Part shown: piece after piece, positions 11,391-26,573 of the stretch
How positions within the stretch are numbered: the first letter of the stretch is position 1
How the letters are laid out: each line of letters starts with the position of its first letter
Source of the DNA: Tridacna crocea
Taxonomy: Eukaryota > Mollusca > Bivalvia > Cardiida > Cardiidae
DNA length: 64,000 bases
NCBI GenBank assembly: GCA_943736015.1
Contig: OX031057.1
Span: 57,804,001-57,868,000 of the forward strand
Direction of reading: 5' to 3'
The notes under the pieces: model-generated
Told to the model about the DNA's origin: nothing
The model's input: the letters and a program-made list of their open reading frames with translations, nothing else
Databases searched by the model: none
Translations under genes and position numbers: made by a program

Positions 11391-13287
11391 ATGAAGTTGT
11401 TTAAAACAGCAAGAAAAATACTTTGGGGTTGTACTGATGGCATGTTTTGACAGGAAAGATGTTGCAGAAAACAGATAAATCACTAATTAATAGATCTAGA
11501 TAAAAAGAACATGAATAATAAAGAAAGAAAATCATGAGTTTTCTTAAGTGCAGGATGGGGGAAAAATTGCTCAGTGTTGCTTTAAGATAGCCTGATATGT
11601 TTAAAGGAGTTGTCAATTAATTTTGCTTGGTAAAGTGGAAAACCAAAAAAAGGACTCGTTACGTTGCACTTTGCCAGGCTAAAGCAGGCAAAATGTTGCG
11701 AATTTACATTTTGTCTTTTCGTGCCCCAACGACATACAGTCAGAAAGCACGCAATGACTAAATGTAGAGTAGAAACTGTGATAATTTTGAAAAATGACCC
11801 TGTGATCTATGGCACTTACGCAGACGTGAAAACATGAATTCAACAAGAGGCACTAATAATGCTGTTTTTCTTGATTACTTGGTGGGAAAAAAAACACTGG
11901 AAAATACATGTATACTCTCCTGATTGAATTGTCTCTATTTCGGAATGACAAAATTAGTCACACAAACGACCGAAGCGAGAAAGTGAATGCGAAACCCAGA
12001 TTTACGCTTAACTGCATGTACCAAAATGCCATATATCATTGGGTCTTCATCACAATCCATTTCCGAGCCTATCATTGTTTTCCCGTTTAAGCGGTTGAAG
12101 CATGTCATCGCGAGCAGAAGTATTATCATGTCGGTTCGGGATATCTTCCCAGCCAATGCTTGGTAAGCCGTATGCGTTGGGGTAAGACAAAGAAGCCAAT
12201 GAATATAAATCAAAGTAGACAAGTAGAGATACTGTGTTATGAGATGGGAAATAACCCTTGCAACTCTGATTGCAGACTACACTTCTCCAGTAAGAGTTAC
12301 TGTTCCTGACCCCTTTACAGCTTATAGCAAACCACTTCTCATGTTCATTTACCTGGCTATCAGACCACCAAAACAGTGTAACAGAAGGAAAATTTTCACA
12401 CATTCAGATTAATGTTTTGAATTTGAAATTTGTGTTTAATGTCTAGAGCTAAGGGAGGTTAAATGAACACAAAAACAAACGGGGGAATTAAAAAGGTAGT
12501 AGTTGCTCAGATTCCAAGCCTGTCCACCAGTAACTAAGACTAAAAGCATTTTGGGACCTGCCATCTGACCCACTGAGCCAGAGAAGCAGTTGATTTCAAC
12601 CCAGAAAATTGACCTACTTATATTTAGCCCCCCTCCCCCCCTTTTGTTCCAAAACATAGAAGTAGTTCCATTTGAAAGTTAGATCAATGCCCATATGAAA
12701 TTTTGATATCAAGCATATTTGTCACTCTGTTTCTTTCAGACAAAAATGGAAGGCTATGTTTAAAAGGTGTTTCTGGTGTTGGTATGATCGTATCTTGAAA
12801 ATGAGAGCATGAATGTGTTATTTCTTTAGGAACTACTTTGCTTTTCATTGACCTAATTACGCATAACGGTCTGCTAGGAGTAAAAACCTGGTTTTAAATT
12901 AACTTTGCCAGTGTATTTTAAGGCTTATATGTAATTCTTTTGAGAATGGCTGGCATGCAAAATCAACATGTATGCCAAAATAACACTGACACTGGCATTT
13001 CTTTGAGTAAAATGGGTGACAGAAGGTCGGGTTCTAAACCGATCGACCCGCACCCCCCACCCACCTGAGTTATTTATATCGATATGAAGGGTCTGTCTAT
13101 TGTTCAGATCAGCTTCCTTGTCTCACACCCAACACTTTGGATGTATTGAGATGATCAAAGAAAACATGATGAAGAATCATGCCTAGCCTAATTAAATAAA
13201 CCAGAGACCCCACTTATTTCAAAAGCAACTTGCAGCTGTTGCAAGAAAAAAATGAGCAAAGCAAACTTTAAGTGCCCTTTTCTCTAC
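11391..13287. repeat. Repeat unit 7 (1,897 bp)
   Basis: A264 and A296 as in units 1 and 3. C7, A8. Together with unit 6 it mirrors the order of units 2-3. Confidence 0.97.
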
Positions 13288-15186
13288 ATGAAGTTGTTTA
13301 AAACAGCAAGAAAAATACTTTGGGGTTGTACTGATGGCATGTTTTGACAGGAAAGATGTTGCAGAAAACAGATAAATCACTAATTAATAGATCTAGATAA
13401 AAAGAACATGAATAATAAAGAAAGAAAATCATGAGTTTTCTTAAGTGCAGGATGGGGGAAAAATTGCTCAGTGTTGCTTTAAGATAGCCTGATATGTTTA
13501 AAGGAGTTGTCAATTAATTTTGCTTGGTAAAGTGGAAAACCAAAAAAAGGGCTCGTTACGTTGCACTTTGCCAGGCTAAAGCGGGCAAAATGTTGCGAAT
13601 TTACATTTTGTCTTTTCGTGCCCCAACGACATACAGTCAGAAAGCACGCAATGACTAAATGTAGAGTAGAAACTGTGATAATTTTGAAAAATGACCCTGT
13701 GATCTATGGCACTTACGCAGACGTGAAAACATGAATTCAACAAGAGGCACTAATAATGCTGTTTTTCTTGATTACTTGGTGGGAAAAAAAACACTGGAAA
13801 ATACATGTATACTCTCCTGATTGAATTGTCTCTATTTCGGAATGACAAAATTAGTCACACAAACGACCGAAGCGAGAAAGTGAATGCGAAACCCAGATTT
13901 ACGCTTAACTGCATGTACCAAAATGCCATATATCATTGGGTCTTCATCACAATCCATTTCCGAGCCTATCATTGTTTTCCCGTTTAAGCGGTTGAAGCAT
14001 GTCATCGCGAGCAGAAGTATTATCATGTCGGTTCGGGATATCTTCCCAGCCAATGCTTGGTAAGCCGTATGCGTTGGGGTAAGACAAAGAAGCCAATGAA
14101 TATAAATCAAAGTAGACAAGTAGAGATACTGTGTTATGAGATGGGAAATAACCCTTGCAACTCTGATTGCAGACTACACTTCTCCAGTAAGAGTTACTGT
14201 TCCTGACCCCTTTACAGCTTATAGCAAACCACTTCTCATGTTCATTTACCTGGCTATCAGACCACCAAAACAGTGTAACAGAAGGAAAATTTTCACACAT
14301 TCAGATTAATGTTTTGAATTTGAAATTTGTGTTTAATGTCTAGAGCTAAGGGAGGTTAAATGAACACAAAAACAAACGGGGGAATTAAAAAGGTAGTAGT
14401 TGCTCAGATTCCAAGCCTGTCCACCAGTAACTAAGACTAAAAGCATTTTGGGACCTGCCATCTGACCCACTGAGCCAGAGAAGCAGTTGATTTCAACCCA
14501 GAAAATTGACCTACTTATATTTAGCCCCCCTCCCCCCCCCTTTTGTTCCAAAACATAGAAGTAGTTCCATTTGAAAGTTAGATCAATGCCCATATGAAAT
14601 TTTGATATCAAGCATATTTGTCACTCTGTTTCTTTCAGACAAAAATGGAAGGCTATGTTTAAAAGGTGTTTCTGGTGTTGGTATGATCGTATCTTGAAAA
14701 TGAGAGCATGAATGTGTTATTTCTTTAGGAACTACTTTGCTTTTCATTGACCTAATTACGCATAACGGTCTGCTAGGAGTAAAAACCTGGTTTTAAATTA
14801 ACTTTGCCAGTGTATTTTAAGGCTTATATGTAATTCTTTTGAGAATGGCTGGCATGCAAAATCAACATGTATGCCAAAATAACACTGACACTGGCATTTC
14901 TTTGAGTAAAATGGGTGACAGAAGGTCGGGTTCTAAACCGATCGACCCGCACCCCCCACCCACCTGAGTTATTTATATCGATATGAAGGGTCTGTCTATT
15001 GTTCAGATCAGCTTCCTTGTCTCACACCCAACACTTTGGATGTATTGAGATGATCAAAGAAAACATGATGAAGAATCATGCCTAGCCTAATTAAATAAAC
15101 CAGAGACCCCACTTATTTCAAAAGCAACTTGCAGCTGTTGCAAGAAAAAAATGAGCAAAGCAAACTTTAAGTGCCCTTTTCTCTAC
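13288..15186. repeat. Repeat unit 8 (1,899 bp)
   Basis: Consensus apart from a C9 tract. Confidence 0.97.
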
Positions 15187-17085
15187 ATGAAGTTGTTTAA
15201 AACAGCAAGAAAAATACTTTGGGGTTGTACTGATGGCATGTTTTGACAGGAAAGATGTTGCAGAAAACAGATAAATCACTAATTAATAGATCTAGATAAA
15301 AAGAACATGAATAATAAAGAAAGAAAATCATGAGTTTTCTTAAGTGCAGGATGGGGGAAAAATTGCTCAGTGTTGCTTTAAGATAGCCTGATATGTTTAA
15401 AGGAGTTGTCAATTAATTTTGCTTGGTAAAGTGGAAAACCAAAAAAAGGGCTCGTTACGTTGCACTTTGCCAGGCTAAAGCGGGCAAAATGTTGCGAATT
15501 TACATTTTGTCTTTTCGTGCCCCAACGACATACAGTCAGAAAGCACGCAATGACTAAATGTAGAGTAGAAACTGTGATAATTTTGAAAAATGACCCTGTG
15601 ATCTATGGCACTTACGCAGACGTGAAAACATGAATTCAACAAGAGGCACTAATAATGCTGTTTTTCTTGATTACTTGGTGGGAAAAAAAACACTGGAAAA
15701 TACATGTATACTCTCCTGATTGAATTGTCTCTATTTCGGAATGACAAAATTAGTCACACAAACGACCGAAGCGAGAAAGTGAATGCGAAACCCAGATTTA
15801 CGCTTAACTGCATGTACCAAAATGCCATATATCATTGGGTCTTCATCACAATCCATTTCCGAGCCTATCATTGTTTTCCCGTTTAAGCGGTTGAAGCATG
15901 TCATCGCGAGCAGAAGTATTATCATGTCGGTTCGGGATATCTTCCCAGCCAATGCTTGGTAAGCCGTATGCGTTGGGGTAAGACAAAGAAGCCAATGAAT
16001 ATAAATCAAAGTAGACAAGTAGAGATACTGTGTTATGAGATGGGAAATAACCCTTGCAACTCTGATTGCAGACTACACTTCTCCAGTAAGAGTTACTGTT
16101 CCTGACCCCTTTACAGCTTATAGCAAACCACTTCTCATGTTCATTTACCTGGCTATCAGACCACCAAAACAGTGTAACAGAAGGAAAATTTTCACACATT
16201 CAGATTAATGTTTTGAATTTGAAATTTGTGTTTAATGTCTAGAGCTAAGGGAGGTTAAATGAACACAAAAACAAACGGGGGAATTAAAAAGGTAGTAGTT
16301 GCTCAGATTCCAAGCCTGTCCACCAGTAACTAAGACTAAAAGCATTTTGGGACCTGCCATCTGACCCACTGAGCCAGAGAAGCAGTTGATTTCAACCCAG
16401 AAAATTGACCTACTTATATTTAGCCCCCCTCCCCCCCCCTTTTGTTCCAAAACATAGAAGTAGTTCCATTTGAAAGTTAGATCAATGCCCATATGAAATT
16501 TTGATATCAAGCATATTTGTCACTCTGTTTCTTTCAGACAAAAATGGAAGGCTATGTTTAAAAGGTGTTTCTGGTGTTGGTATGATCGTATCTTGAAAAT
16601 GAGAGCATGAATGTGTTATTTCTTTAGGAACTACTTTGCTTTTCATTGACCTAATTACGCATAACGGTCTGCTAGGAGTAAAAACCTGGTTTTAAATTAA
16701 CTTTGCCAGTGTATTTTAAGGCTTATATGTAATTCTTTTGAGAATGGCTGGCATGCAAAATCAACATGTATGCCAAAATAACACTGACACTGGCATTTCT
16801 TTGAGTAAAATGGGTGACAGAAGGTCGGGTTCTAAACCGATCGACCCGCACCCCCCACCCACCTGAGTTATTTATATCGATATTAAGGGTCTGTCTATTG
16901 TTCAGATCAGCTTCCTTGTCTCACACCCAACACTTTGGATGTATTGAGATGATCAAAGAAAACATGATGAAGAATCATGCCTAGCCTAATTAAATAAACC
17001 AGAGACCCCACTTATTTCAAAAGCAACTTGCAGCTGTTGCAAGAAAAAAATGAGCAAAGCAAACTTTAAGTGCCCTTTTCTCTAC
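15187..17085. repeat. Repeat unit 9 (1,899 bp)
   Basis: C9 tract; private T1696. Confidence 0.97.
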
Positions 17086-18984
17086 ATGAAGTTGTTTAAA
17101 ACAGCAAGAAAAATACTTTGGGGTTGTACTGATGGCATGTTTTGACAGGAAAGATGTTGCAGAAAACAGATAAATCACTAATTAATAGATCTAGATAAAA
17201 AGAACATGAATAATAAAGAAAGAAAATCATGAGTTTTCTTAAGTGCAGGATGGGGGAAAAATTGCTCAGTGTTGCTTTAAGATAGCCTGATATGTTTAAA
17301 GGAGTTGTCAATTAATTTTGCTTGGTAAAGTGGAAAACCAAAAAAAGGGCTCGTTACGTTGCACTTTGCCAGGCTAAAGCGGGCAAAATGTTGCGAATTT
17401 ACATTTTGTCTTTTCGTGCCCCAACGACATACAGTCAGAAAGCACGCAATGACTAAATGTAGAGTAGAAACTGTGATAATTTTGAAAAATGACCCTGTGA
17501 TCTATGGCACTTACGCAGACGTGAAAACATGAATTCAACAAGAGGCACTAATAATGCTGTTTTTCTTGATTACTTGGTGGGAAAAAAAACACTGGAAAAT
17601 ACATGTATACTCTCCTGATTGAATTGTCTCTATTTCGGAATGACAAAATTAGTCACACAAACGACCGAAGCGAGAAAGTGAATGCGAAACCCAGATTTAC
17701 GCTTAACTGCATGTACCAAAATGCCATATATCATTGGGTCTTCATCACAATCCATTTCCGAGCCTATCATTGTTTTCCCGTTTAAGCGGTTGAAGCATGT
17801 CATCGCGAGCAGAAGTATTATCATGTCGGTTCGGGATATCTTCCCAGCCAATGCTTGGTAAGCCGTATGCGTTGGGGTAAGACAAAGAAGCCAATGAATA
17901 TAAATCAAAGTAGACAAGTAGAGATACTGTGTTATGAGATGGGAAATAACCCTTGCAACTCTGATTGCAGACTACACTTCTCCAGTAAGAGTTACTGTTC
18001 CTGACCCCTTTACAGCTTATAGCAAACCACTTCTCATGTTCATTTACCTGGCTATCAGACCACCAAAACAGTGTAACAGAAGGAAAATTTTCACACATTC
18101 AGATTAATGTTTTGAATTTGAAATTTGTGTTTAATGTCTAGAGCTAAGGGAGGTTAAATGAACACAAAAACAAACGGGGGAATTAAAAAGGTAGTAGTTG
18201 CTCAGATTCCAAGCCTGTCCACCAGTAACTAAGACTAAAAGCATTTTGGGACCTGCCATCTGACCCACTGAGCCAGAGAAGCAGTTGATTTCAACCCAGA
18301 AAATTGACCTACTTATATTTAGCCCCCCTCCCCCCCACTTTTGTTCCAAAACATAGAAGTAGTTCCATTTGAAAGTTAGATCAATGCCCATATGAAATTT
18401 TGATATCAAGCATATTTGTCACTCTGTTTCTTTCAGACAAAAATGGAAGGCTATGTTTAAAAGGTGTTTCTGGTGTTGGTATGATCGTATCTTGAAAATG
18501 AGAGCATGAATGTGTTATTTCTTTAGGAACTACTTTGCTTTTCATTGACCTAATTACGCATAACGGTCTGCTAGGAGTAAAAACCTGGTTTTAAATTAAC
18601 TTTGCCAGTGTATTTTAAGGCTTATATGTAATTCTTTTGAGAATGGCTGGCATGCAAAATCAACATGTATGCCAAAATAACACTGACACTGGCATTTCTT
18701 TGAGTAAAATGGGTGACAGAAGGTCGGGTTCTAAACCGATCGACCCGCACCCCCCACCCACCTGAGTTATTTATATCGATATGAAGGGTCTGTCTATTGT
18801 TCAGATCAGCTTCCTTGTCTCACACCCAACACTTTGGATGTATTGAGATGATCAAAGAAAACATGATGAAGAATCATGCCTAGCCTAATTAAATAAACCA
18901 GAGACCCCACTTATTTCAAAAGCAACTTGCAGCTGTTGCAAGAAAAAAATGAGCAAAGCAAACTTTAAGTGCCCTTTTCTCTAC
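17086..18984. repeat. Repeat unit 10 (1,899 bp)
   Basis: The C tract reads C7-A-C, that is, a C9 allele broken by one C-to-A change. This is the only interrupted tract in the window. Confidence 0.97.
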
Positions 18985-20881
18985 ATGAAGTTGTTTAAAA
19001 CAGCAAGAAAAATACTTTGGGGTTGTACTGATGGCATGTTTTGACAGGAAAGATGTTGCAGAAAACAGATAAATCACTAATTAATAGATCTAGATAAAAA
19101 GAACATGAATAATAAAGAAAGAAAATCATGAGTTTTCTTAAGTGCAGGATGGGGGAAAAATTGCTCAGTGTTGCTTTAAGATAGCCTGATATGTTTAAAG
19201 GAGTTGTCAATTAATTTTGCTTGGTAAAGTGGAAAACCAAAAAAAGGGCTCGTTACGTTGCACTTTGCCAGGCTAAAGCGGGCAAAATGTTGCGAATTTA
19301 CATTTTGTCTTTTCGTGCCCCAACGACATACAGTCAGAAAGCACGCAATGACTAAATGTAGAGTAGAAACTGTGATAATTTTGAAAAATGACCCTGTGAT
19401 CTATGGCACTTACGCAGACGTGAAAACATGAATTCAACAAGAGGCACTAATAATGCTGTTTTTCTTGATTACTTGGTGGGAAAAAAAACACTGGAAAATA
19501 CATGTATACTCTCCTGATTGAATTGTCTCTATTTCGGAATGACAAAATTAGTCACACAAACGACCGAAGCGAGAAAGTGAATGCGAAACCCAGATTTACG
19601 CTTAACTGCATGTACCAAAATGCCATATATCATTGGGTCTTCATCACAATCCATTTCCGAGCCTATCATTGTTTTCCCGTTTAAGCGGTTGAAGCATGTC
19701 ATTGCGAGCAGAAGTATTATCATGTCGGTTCGGGATATCTTCCCAGCCAATGCTTGGTAAGCCGTATGCGTTGGGGTAAGACAAAGAAGCCAATGAATAT
19801 AAATCAAAGTAGACAAGTAGAGATACTGTGTTATGAGATGGGAAATAACCCTTGCAACTCTGATTGCAGACTACACTTCTCCAGTAAGAGTTACTGTTCC
19901 TGACCCCTTTACAGCTTATAGCAAACCACTTCTCATGTTCATTTACCTGGCTATCAGACCACCAAAACAGTGTAACAGAAGGAAAATTTTCACACATTCA
20001 GATTAATGTTTTGAATTTGAAATTTGTGTTTAATGTCTAGAGCTAAGGGAGGTTAAATGAACACAAAAACAAACGGGGGAATTAAAAAGGTAGTAGTTGC
20101 TCAGATTCCAAGCCTGTCCACCAGTAACTAAGACTAAAAGCATTTTGGGACCTGCCATCTGACCCACTGAGCCAGAGAAGCAGTTGATTTCAACCCAGAA
20201 AATTGACCTACTTATATTTAGCCCCCCTCCCCCCCTTTTGTTCCAAAACATAGAAGTAGTTCCATTTGAAAGTTAGATCAATGCCCATATGAAATTTTGA
20301 TATCAAGCATATTTGTCACTCTGTTTCTTTCAGACAAAAATGGAAGGCTATGTTTAAAAGGTGTTTCTGGTGTTGGTATGATCGTATCTTGAAAATGAGA
20401 GCATGAATGTGTTATTTCTTTAGGAACTACTTTGCTTTTCATTGACCTAATTACGCATAACGGTCTGCTAGGAGTAAAAACCTGGTTTTAAATTAACTTT
20501 GCCAGTGTATTTTAAGGCTTATATGTAATTCTTTTGAGAATGGCTGGCATGCAAAATCAACATGTATGCCAAAATAACACTGACACTGGCATTTCTTTGA
20601 GTAAAATGGGTGACAGAAGGTCGGGTTCTAAACCGATCGACCCGCACCCCCCACCCACCTGAGTTATTTATATCGATATGAAGGGTCTGTCTATTGTTCA
20701 GATCAGCTTCCTTGTCTCACACCCAACACTTTGGATGTATTGAGATGATCAAAGAAAACATGATGAAGAATCATGCCTAGCCTAATTAAATAAACCAGAG
20801 ACCCCACTTATTTCAAAAGCAACTTGCAGCTGTTGCAAGAAAAAAATGAGCAAAGCAAACTTTAAGTGCCCTTTTCTCTAC
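18985..20881. repeat. Repeat unit 11 (1,897 bp)
   Basis: Consensus apart from private T719, a CpG-to-TpG change. Confidence 0.97.
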
Positions 20882-22779
20882 ATGAAGTTGTTTAAAACAG
20901 CAAGAAAAATACTTTGGGGTTGTACTGATGGCATGTTTTGACAGGAAAGATGTTGCAGAAAACAGATAAATCACTAATTAATAGATCTAGATAAAAAGAA
21001 CATGAATAATAAAGAAAGAAAATCATGAGTTTTCTTAAGTGCAGGATGGGGGAAAAATTGCTCAGTGTTGCTTTAAGATAGCCTGATATGTTTAAAGGAG
21101 TTGTCAATTAATTTTGCTTGGTAAAGTGGAAAACCAAAGAAAGGGCTCGTTACGTTGCACTTTGCAAGGCTAAAGCGGGCAAAATGTTGCGAATTTACAT
21201 TTTGTCTTTTCGTGCCCCAACGACATACAGTCAGAAAGCACGCAATGACTAAATGTAGAGTAGAAACTGTGATAATTTTGAAAAATGACCCTGTGATCTA
21301 TGGCACTTACGCAGACGTGAAAACATGAATTCAACAAGAGGCACTAATAATGCTGTTTTTCTTGATTACTTGGTGGGAAAAAAAACACTGGAAAATACAT
21401 GTATACTCTCCTGATTGAATTGTCTCTATTTCGGAATGACAAAATTAGTCACACAAACGACCGAAGCGAGAAAGTGAATGCGAAACCCAGATTTACGCTT
21501 AACTGCATGTACCAAAATGCCATATATCATTGGGTCTTCATCACAATCCATTTCCGAGCCTATCATTGTTTTCCTGTTTAAGCGGTTGAAGCATGTCATC
21601 GCGAGCAGAAGTATTATCATGTCGGTTCGGGATATCTTCCCAGCCAATGCTTGGTAAGCCGTATGCGTTGGGGTAAGACAAAGAAGCCAATGAATATAAA
21701 TCAAAGTAGACAAGTAGAGATACTGTGTTATGAGATGGGAAATAACCCTTGCAACTCTGATTGCAGACTACACTTCTCCAGTAAGAGTTACTGTTCCTGA
21801 CCCCTTTACAGCTTATAGCAAACCACTTCTCATGTTCATTTACCTGGCTATCAGACCACCAAAACAGTGTAACAGAAGGAAAATTTTCACACATTCAGAT
21901 TAATGTTTTGAATTTGAAATTTGTGTTTAATGTCTAGAGCTAAGGGAGGTTAAATGAACACAAAAACAAACGGGGGAATTAAAAAGGTAGTAGTTGCTCA
22001 GATTCCAAGCCTGTCCACCAGTAACTAAGACTAAAAGCATTTTGGGACCTGCCATCTGACCCACTGAGCCAGAGAAGCAGTTGATTTCAACCCAGAAAAT
22101 TGACCTACCTATATTTAGCCCCCCTCCCCCCCCTTTTGTTCCAAAACATAGAAGTAGTTCCATTTGAAAGTTAGATCAATGCCCATATGAAATTTTGATA
22201 TCAAGCATATTTGTCACTCTGTTTCTTTCAGACAAAAATGGAAGGCTATGTTTAAAAGGTGTTTCTGGTGTTGATATGATCGTATCTTGAAAATGAGAGC
22301 ATGAATGTGTTATTTCTTTAGGAACTACTTTGCTTTTCATTGACCTAATTACGCATAACGGTCTGCTAGGAGTAAAAACCTGGTTTTAAATTAACTTTGC
22401 CAGTGTATTTTTAGGCTTATATGTAATTCTTTTGAGAATGGCTGGCATGCAAAATCAACATGTATGCCAAAATAACACTGACACTGGCATTTCTTTGAGT
22501 AAAATGGGTGACAGAAGGTCGGGTTCTAAACCGATCGACCCGCACCCCCCACCCACCTGAGTTATTTATATCGATATGAAGGGTCTGTCTATTGTTCAGA
22601 TCAGCTTCCTTGTCTCACACCCAACACTTTGGATGTATTGAGATGATCAAAGAAAACATGATGAAGAATCATGCCTAGCCTAATTAAATAAACCAGAGAC
22701 CCCACTTATTTCAAAAGCAACTTGCAGCTGTTGCAAGAAAAATATGAGCAAAGCAAACTTTAAGTGCCCTTTTCTCTAC
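20882..22779. repeat. Repeat unit 12 (1,898 bp)
   Basis: Variant-rich: G258 (as unit 5), A285, T694, C1228, C8, private A1392 and T1530, and T1861. Shares A285+T694+C1228 with unit 14. Confidence 0.97.
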
Positions 22780-24676
22780 ATGAAGTTGTTTAAAACAGCA
22801 AGAAAAATACTTTGGGGTTGTACTGATGGCATGTTTTGACAGGAAAGATGTTGCAGAAAACAGATAAATCACTAATTAATAGATCTAGATAAAAAGAACA
22901 TGAATAATAAAGAAAGAAAATCATGAGTTTTCTTAAGTGCAGGATGGGGGAAAAATTGCTCAGTGTTGCTTTAAGATAGCCTGATATGTTTAAAGGAGTT
23001 GTCAATTAATTTTGCTTGGTAAAGTGGAAAACCAAAAAAAGGGCTCGTTACGTTGCACTTTGCCAGGCTAAAGCGGGCAAAATGTTGCGAATTTACATTT
23101 TGTCTTTTCGTGCCCCAACGACATACAGTCAGAAAGCACGCAATGACTAAATGTAGAGTAGAAACTGTGATAATTTTGAAAAATGACCCTGTGATCTATG
23201 GCACTTACGCAGACGTGAAAACATGAATTCAACAAGAGGCACTAATAATGCTGTTTTTCTTGATTACTTGGTGGGAAAAAAAACACTGGAAAATACATGT
23301 ATACTCTCCTGATTGAATTGTCTCTATTTCGGAATGACAAAATTAGTCACACAAACGACCGAAGCGAGAAAGTGAATGCGAAACCCAGATTTACGCTTAA
23401 CTGCATGTACCAAAATGCCATATATCATTGGGTCTTCATCACAATCCATTTCCGAGCCTATCATTGTTTTCCCGTTTAAGCGGTTGAAGCATGTCATCGC
23501 GAGCAGAAGTATTATCATGTCGGTTCGGGATATCTTCCCAGCCAATGCTTGGTAAGCCGTATGCGTTGGGGTAAGACAAAGAAGCCAATGAATATAAATC
23601 AAAGTAGACAAGTAGAGATACTGTGTTATGAGATGGGAAATAACCCTTGCAACTCTGATTGCAGACTACACTTCTCCAGTAAGAGTTACTGTTCCTGACC
23701 CCTTTACAGCTTATAGCAAACCACTTCTCATGTTCATTTACCTGGCTATCAGACCACCAAAACAGTGTAACAGAAGGAAAATTTTCACACATTCAGATTA
23801 ATGTTTTGAATTTGAAATTTGTGTTTAATGTCTAGAGCTAAGGGAGGTTAAATGAACACAAAAACAAACGGGGGAATTAAAAAGGTAGTAGTTGCTCAGA
23901 TTCCAAGCCTGTCCACCAGTAACTAAGACTAAAAGCATTTTGGGACCTGCCATCTGACCCACTGAGCCAGAGAAGCAGTTGATTTCAACCCAGAAAATTG
24001 ACCTACTTATATTTAGCCCCCCTCCCCCCCTTTTGTTCCAAAACATAGAAGTAGTTCCATTTGAAAGTTAGATCAATGCCCATATGAAATTTTGATATCA
24101 AGCATATTTGTCACTCTGTTTCTTTCAGACAAAAATGGAAGGCTATGTTTAAAAGGTGTTTCTGGTGTTGGTATGATCGTATCTTGAAAATGAGAGCATG
24201 AATGTGTTATTTCTTTAGGAACTACTTTGCTTTTCATTGACCTAATTACGCATAACGGTCTGCTAGGAGTAAAAACCTGGTTTTAAATTAACTTTGCCAG
24301 TGTATTTTAAGGCTTATATGTAATTCTTTTGAGAATGGCTGGCATGCAAAATCAACATGTATGCCAAAATAACACTGACACTGGCATTTCTTTGAGTAAA
24401 ATGGGTGACAGAAGGTCGGGTTCTAAACCGATCGACCCGCACCCCCCACCCACCTGAGTTATTTATATCGATATGAAGGGTCTGTCTATTGTTCAGATCA
24501 GCTTCCTTGTCTCACACCCAACACTTTGGATGTATTGAGATGATCAAAGAAAACATGATGAAGAATCATGCCTAGCCTAATTAAATAAACCAGAGACCCC
24601 ACTTATTTCAAAAGCAACTTGCAGCTGTTGCAAGAAAAATATGAGCAAAGCAAACTTTAAGTGCCCTTTTCTCTAC
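22780..24676. repeat. Repeat unit 13 (1,897 bp)
   Basis: Consensus except T1861 at its 3' end. Confidence 0.97.
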
Positions 24677-26573
24677 ATGAAGTTGTTTAAAACAGCAAGA
24701 AAAATACTTTGGGGTTGTACTGATGGCATGTTTTGACAGGAAAGATGTTGCAGAAAACAGATAAATCACTAATTAATAGATCTAGATAAAAAGAACATGA
24801 ATAATAAAGAAAGAAAATCATGAGTTTTCTTAAGTGCAGGATGGGGGAAAAATTGCTCAGTGTTGCTTTAAGATAGCCTGATATGTTTAAAGGAGTTGTC
24901 AATTAATTTTGCTTGGTAAAGTGGAAAACCAAAAAAAGGGCTCGTTACGTTGCACTTTGCAAGGCTAAAGCGGGCAAAATGTTGCGAATTTACATTTTGT
25001 CTTTTCGTGCCCCAACGACATACAGTCAGAAAGCACGCAATGACTAAATGTAGAGTAGAAACTGTGATAATTTTGAAAAATGACCCTGTGATCTATGGCA
25101 CTTACGCAGACGTGAAAACATGAATTCAACAAGAGGCACTAATAATGCTGTTTTTCTTGATTACTTGGTGGGAAAAAAAACACTGGAAAATACATGTATA
25201 CTCTCCTGATTGAATTGTCTCTATTTCGGAATGACAAAATTAGTCACACAAACGACCGAAGCGAGAAAGTGAATGCGAAACCCAGATTTACGCTTAACTG
25301 CATGTACCAAAATGCCATATATCATTGGGTCTTCATCACAATCCATTTCCGAGCCTATCATTGTTTTCCTGTTTAAGCGGTTGAAGCATGTCATCGCGAG
25401 CAGAAGTATTATCATGTCGGTTCGGGATATCTTCCCAGCCAATGCTTGGTAAGCCGTATGCGTTGGGGTAAGACAAAGAAGCCAATGAATATAAATCAAA
25501 GTAGACAAGTAGAGATACTGTGTTATGAGATGGGAAATAACCCTTGCAACTCTGATTGCAGACTACACTTCTCCAGTAAGAGTTACTGTTCCTGACCCCT
25601 TTACAGCTTATAGCAAACCACTTCTCATGTTCATTTACCTGGCTATCAGACCACCAAAACAGTGTAACAGAAGGAAAATTTTCACACATTCAGATTAATG
25701 TTTTGAATTTGAAATTTGTGTTTAATGTCTAGAGCTAAGGGAGGTTAAATGAACACAAAAACAAACGGGGGAATTAAAAAGGTAGTAGTTGCTCAGATTC
25801 CAAGCCTGTCCACCAGTAACTAAGACTAAAAGCATTTTGGGACCTGCCATCTGACCCACTGAGCCAGAGAAGCAGTTGATTTCAACCCAGAAAATTGACC
25901 TACCTATATTTAGCCCCCCTCCCCCCCTTTTGTTCCAAAACATAGAAGTAGTTCCATTTGAAAGTTAGATCAATGCCCATATGAAATTTTGATATCAAGC
26001 ATATTTGTCACTCTGTTTCTTTCAGACAAAAATGGAAGGCTATGTTTAAAAGGTGTTTCTGGTGTTGGTATGATCGTATCTTGAAAATGAGAGCATGAAT
26101 GTGTTATTTCTTTAGGAACTACTTTGCTTTTCATTGACCTAATTACGCATAACGGTCTGCTAGGAGTAAAAACCTGGTTTTAAATTAACTTTGCCAGTGT
26201 ATTTTAAGGCTTATATGTAATTCTTTTGAGAATGGCTGGCATGCAAAATCAACATGTATGCCAAAATAACACTGACACTGGCATTTCTTTGAGTAAAATG
26301 GGTGACAGAAGGTCGGGTTCTAAACCGATCGACCCGCACCCCCCACCCACCTGAGTTATTTATATCGATATGAAGGGTCTGTCTATTGTTCAGATCAGCT
26401 TCCTTGTCTCACACCCAACACTTTGGATGTATTGAGATGATCAAAGAAAACATGATGAAGAATCATGCCTAGCCTAATTAAATAAACCAGAGACCCCACT
26501 TATTTCAAAAGCAACTTGCAGCTGTTGCAAGAAAAAAATGAGCAAAGCAAACTTTAAGTGCCCTTTTCTCTAC
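24677..26573. repeat. Repeat unit 14 (1,897 bp)
   Basis: A285, T694 and C1228 as in unit 12, but without that unit's private changes and with consensus A1861. Confidence 0.97.
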
